Assembly (NCBI RefSeq): GCF_033100095.1
Contig: NZ_CP136921.1
Location: forward strand, 1,644,501 to 1,708,500
Reading direction: 5' to 3'
DNA: 64,000 nt
From: Diaphorobacter limosus
GTDB taxonomy: Bacteria; Pseudomonadota; Gammaproteobacteria; Burkholderiales; Burkholderiaceae_C
Shown piece after piece: positions 62,407-64,000 of this stretch. The notes beneath the pieces are model-generated. The model was not told where the DNA came from. It saw only the letters and a program-made list of their open reading frames with translations, and made no database searches. Each line of letters starts with the position of its first letter. The stretch's first letter is position 1. Position numbers and translations under genes: made by a program.

Positions 62407-63065
62407 CCGCCCCGCTCAAAGCCCAATCGTTTGCCGACCTCAAGCCCCTGCGCCGCACGCTGCAGGAGCAGGCCGCGCTGCAGGCCGAGCGCGAACGGCT
62501 GCGCCGCGAGGCCGAGCAACGCGCGCGCGCCGAGCGCCACCTGTTCCAGGACGCCGTGGGCGCCGTGCAGCCGCTCAAGGGCCAGCACGAGCGCCACTGG
62601 CCCGCCCCCGTGCCGCCCGAGCCCCTGCCGGTGCAGCGCCAGCTGGATGAGGCGCGCGTGCTGCATGAATCGTTGAGCGACGAGTTCGACGTCAGCACCC
62701 TGCTGGACGTGGACGACCAGCTGAGCTTTCGCCGCACGGGCATGGGCCCTGACGTGACGCGCCGGCTGCGCGCGGGCCAGTGGAGCATCCAGCGCCAGCT
62801 CGATCTGCACGGCCTGCGCGTGGATGAGGCGCGCGAGGCCCTGGGCCAGTTCATACGCCTGGCGCACCGCACCGGCCTGCGCTGCGTGCGCGTGGTGCAT
62901 GGCAAGGGCCTGGGCTCGCCGGGCAAGACGCCCGTGCTCAAGGGCCGCGTGCAGGGCTGGCTGGTGCAGAAGAAGGAGGTGCTGGCCTTCGTGCAGGCCA
63001 GGCCCGCCGACGGCGGCGCGGGAGCGCTGGTGGTGCTGCTGGCGCCAAGCCCGCGCAGAATATAG
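62403..63065 (+). CDS. Smr (MutS2 C-terminal-like) domain protein
   Basis: A 220-residue protein: a charged helical N-terminal half and a C-terminal Smr domain with IQRQLDLHGLRVDEAREAL, VHGKGLGSPGKTPVL and GALVVLL. Smr domains are endonuclease-like and, in stand-alone form, can act on RNA or branched DNA. The third gene of the radC operon (ATGA overlap). Confidence 0.92.
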   Translation: MTAPLKAQSFADLKPLRRTLQEQAALQAERERLRREAEQRARAERHLFQDAVGAVQPLKGQHERHWPAPVPPEPLPVQRQLDEARVLHESLSDEFDVSTLLDVDDQLSFRRTGMGPDVTRRLRAGQWSIQRQLDLHGLRVDEAREALGQFIRLAHRTGLRCVRVVHGKGLGSPGKTPVLKGRVQGWLVQKKEVLAFVQARPADGGAGALVVLLAPSPRRI

Positions 63066-63120
63066 ATAAAACAGGCCCTTAGCGCGCTTGCATAAAGCGC
63101 TGATAGCTAGTTAATTAATA
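63062..63120. repeat. Dispersed AGCGCTT/AGCTATT repeat, copy 9
   Basis: It reads ACAGGCCCTTAGCGCGCTTG, AAAGCGCTGATAGCTAG and TTAATTAAT. It directly follows the Smr gene and its GCGC arms may end the transcript. Confidence 0.75.
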
Positions 63121-63223
63121 GCACATAGACTGCCCCACCAAGCCGTGACCCGGTGATCAAGGTGGCTGAAGCCCCCGGCCTGGGAGCTTCTGGTGCGGTG
63201 CTGGCCACCCCACCACACGCGGC

Positions 63224-63616
63224 TCAGCGCCTGACCTGGGTCTCGGCCTTGGACTGGCAGGCGATGCAGCGCGCGGCCGACGGCTGGGCCAGCAGGCGCG
63301 GTACGCCGACGCTCTGGCCGCAGTCGGTGCATTCGCCATAGCTGCCATCGGCCAGGCGCTCCAGCGCGGCGCGCACGGCGGTCAGCTCGGCATGGTCGCG
63401 CGCGGCCTCGGCGTCGCGCACCATGTCGGCGGCCATGCTGTTGGCCTGGTCACGCGGGCTGCCGGCGGGATCGGCCTGGCCACGGCTGGCGGCCGAGGCG
63501 ACGGCCAGGGTGTCGCGCTGGACGGCGTCCAGCTCCTGCAGCAGCTGCTCCTTGCGCAACTCCAGGGCGCTGCGCAGTTGCTCGCGTTGGGAATCGGTGA
63601 GGGCGATAGTGTTCAT
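63224..63616 (-). CDS. TraR/DksA-type zinc finger protein
   Basis: A 130-residue protein with an N-terminal coiled coil and a DksA-type four-Cys zinc finger (YGECTDCGQSVGVPRL, ARCIACQ). Shorter than DksA and without its full coiled-coil tip, so it is a DksA-like accessory factor that may bind RNA polymerase. ATG at 63616. It lies 43 bp downstream of the P-loop kinase gene. Confidence 0.88.
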   Translation of the reverse strand: MNTIALTDSQREQLRSALELRKEQLLQELDAVQRDTLAVASAASRGQADPAGSPRDQANSMAADMVRDAEAARDHAELTAVRAALERLADGSYGECTDCGQSVGVPRLLAQPSAARCIACQSKAETQVRR

Positions 63617-63659
63617 GGCTCCAGCATGCCACCGGTGCCGCCGTTTGTATTGACAAACA

Positions 63660-64000
63660 TCAAGCCTGAACGGACAGCCAGCGGCGGTACAGGGCGGGCG
63701 CGTCCCAGGCCTGATCGGTGGCCAGATCCAGCGTGCGCTGCTGCTCTTCGGGCGCCAGGGGTTCGGCCTGCTGCTGCTGGCGCGCGAGCACGGCCAGGTC
63801 GGCCTCGGAGGGGTCGCCGCCTGCCGCGCGGCGCTGGCGCACGCGCTCGCGCAGCCGGTCCGGGTCGGCATGGCAGTGCAGGATGGCGAACGGCAGGCCC
63901 AGCTCGCGCGCCAGCGCGTGAAAGGCGTCGCGCTCGCGCCGGCGCAGAAAGGCCGCGTCCACGATCACCGGGTAACCGGCCGCAAGCAGGGCGCGCGCCT
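63660..64000 (-). CDS. C-terminal end of a P-loop kinase (AAA/aminoglycoside-phosphotransferase-linked type), start outside window
   Basis: About 113 C-terminal codons are in the window: ALLAAGYPVIVDAAFLRRRE (a zeta-toxin/kinase-like second strand with acidic residue), LPFAILHCHADPDRLRERVR and YRRWLSVQA at the end. This resembles the C-terminal ATP-binding domain of proteins with an N-terminal phosphotransferase domain. The Walker A is beyond the right edge, so the full nature cannot be seen. Confidence 0.6.
   Translation of the reverse strand, partial: ARALLAAGYPVIVDAAFLRRRERDAFHALARELGLPFAILHCHADPDRLRERVRQRRAAGGDPSEADLAVLARQQQQAEPLAPEEQQRTLDLATDQAWDAPALYRRWLSVQA

Overview
The window is typical of a high-GC betaproteobacterium of the Comamonadaceae (Acidovorax/Alicycliphilus/Diaphorobacter-like). 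The evidence is the GC-rich coding bias, families such as the DUF3422 protein and TctAB, a fkpB-ispH pair, and a dispersed ~60-bp AGCGCTT/AGCTATT repeat that I know from this family. The genus is an inference.

1-37.5 kb is ordinary chromosome. In order: a GGDEF/EAL protein (cut by the left edge), a TRAP-type binding protein, an SDR and DUF3422; tctAB; a lone GspE-like ATPase; a spermidine-synthase-like protein, a deoxyinosine glycosylase and TatD. Next come a persulfide-type ArsR regulator with a DUF2892 protein and a divergent AhpD-like gene; a DegP-like protease followed by moxR-DUF58-VWA; and lolD-lolC facing a hypothetical-recJ pair. A deletion-fused lipoprotein remnant, a YqhA-like protein and a chemoreceptor follow, then PHP, YciO, M50 and trpS. 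The block ends with a response regulator / LysM-FecR / CHASE2 kinase module and two exopolysaccharide genes.

37.5-54.3 kb is an accessory island. It starts at a truncated YCF48-like gene and a scrap of a phage head-closure gene, followed by an IS21-type element (frameshifted istB, right end missing) and one IS5-type element inserted inside a second copy of itself. Then comes visibly AT-richer DNA with what looks like a DNA-modification-linked defence system. It has a DNA methyltransferase with an N-terminal ribbon-helix-helix-like segment. Convergent to it is a tightly overlapping five-gene operon: PLD-SF2 helicase, 69-aa protein, DndD-like zinc-hook ATPase, 119-aa protein, and an 866-aa protein that appears to combine an RNA polymerase alpha-CTD-like segment, a sigma region 4-like HTH and HARE-type winged helices. 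The island ends with a truncated DUF6538-type integrase beside tRNA-Ser(CGA), the likely integration site.

54.4-64 kb returns to chromosome: serS, a PLP dehydratase, a CBS protein, a CNNM/CorC-like protein, fkpB-ispH, radC with a phytase-like lipoprotein and an Smr protein, a DksA-like protein and the end of a P-loop kinase. The dispersed repeat occurs at least nine times in the core DNA; I saw no clear copy inside the island.
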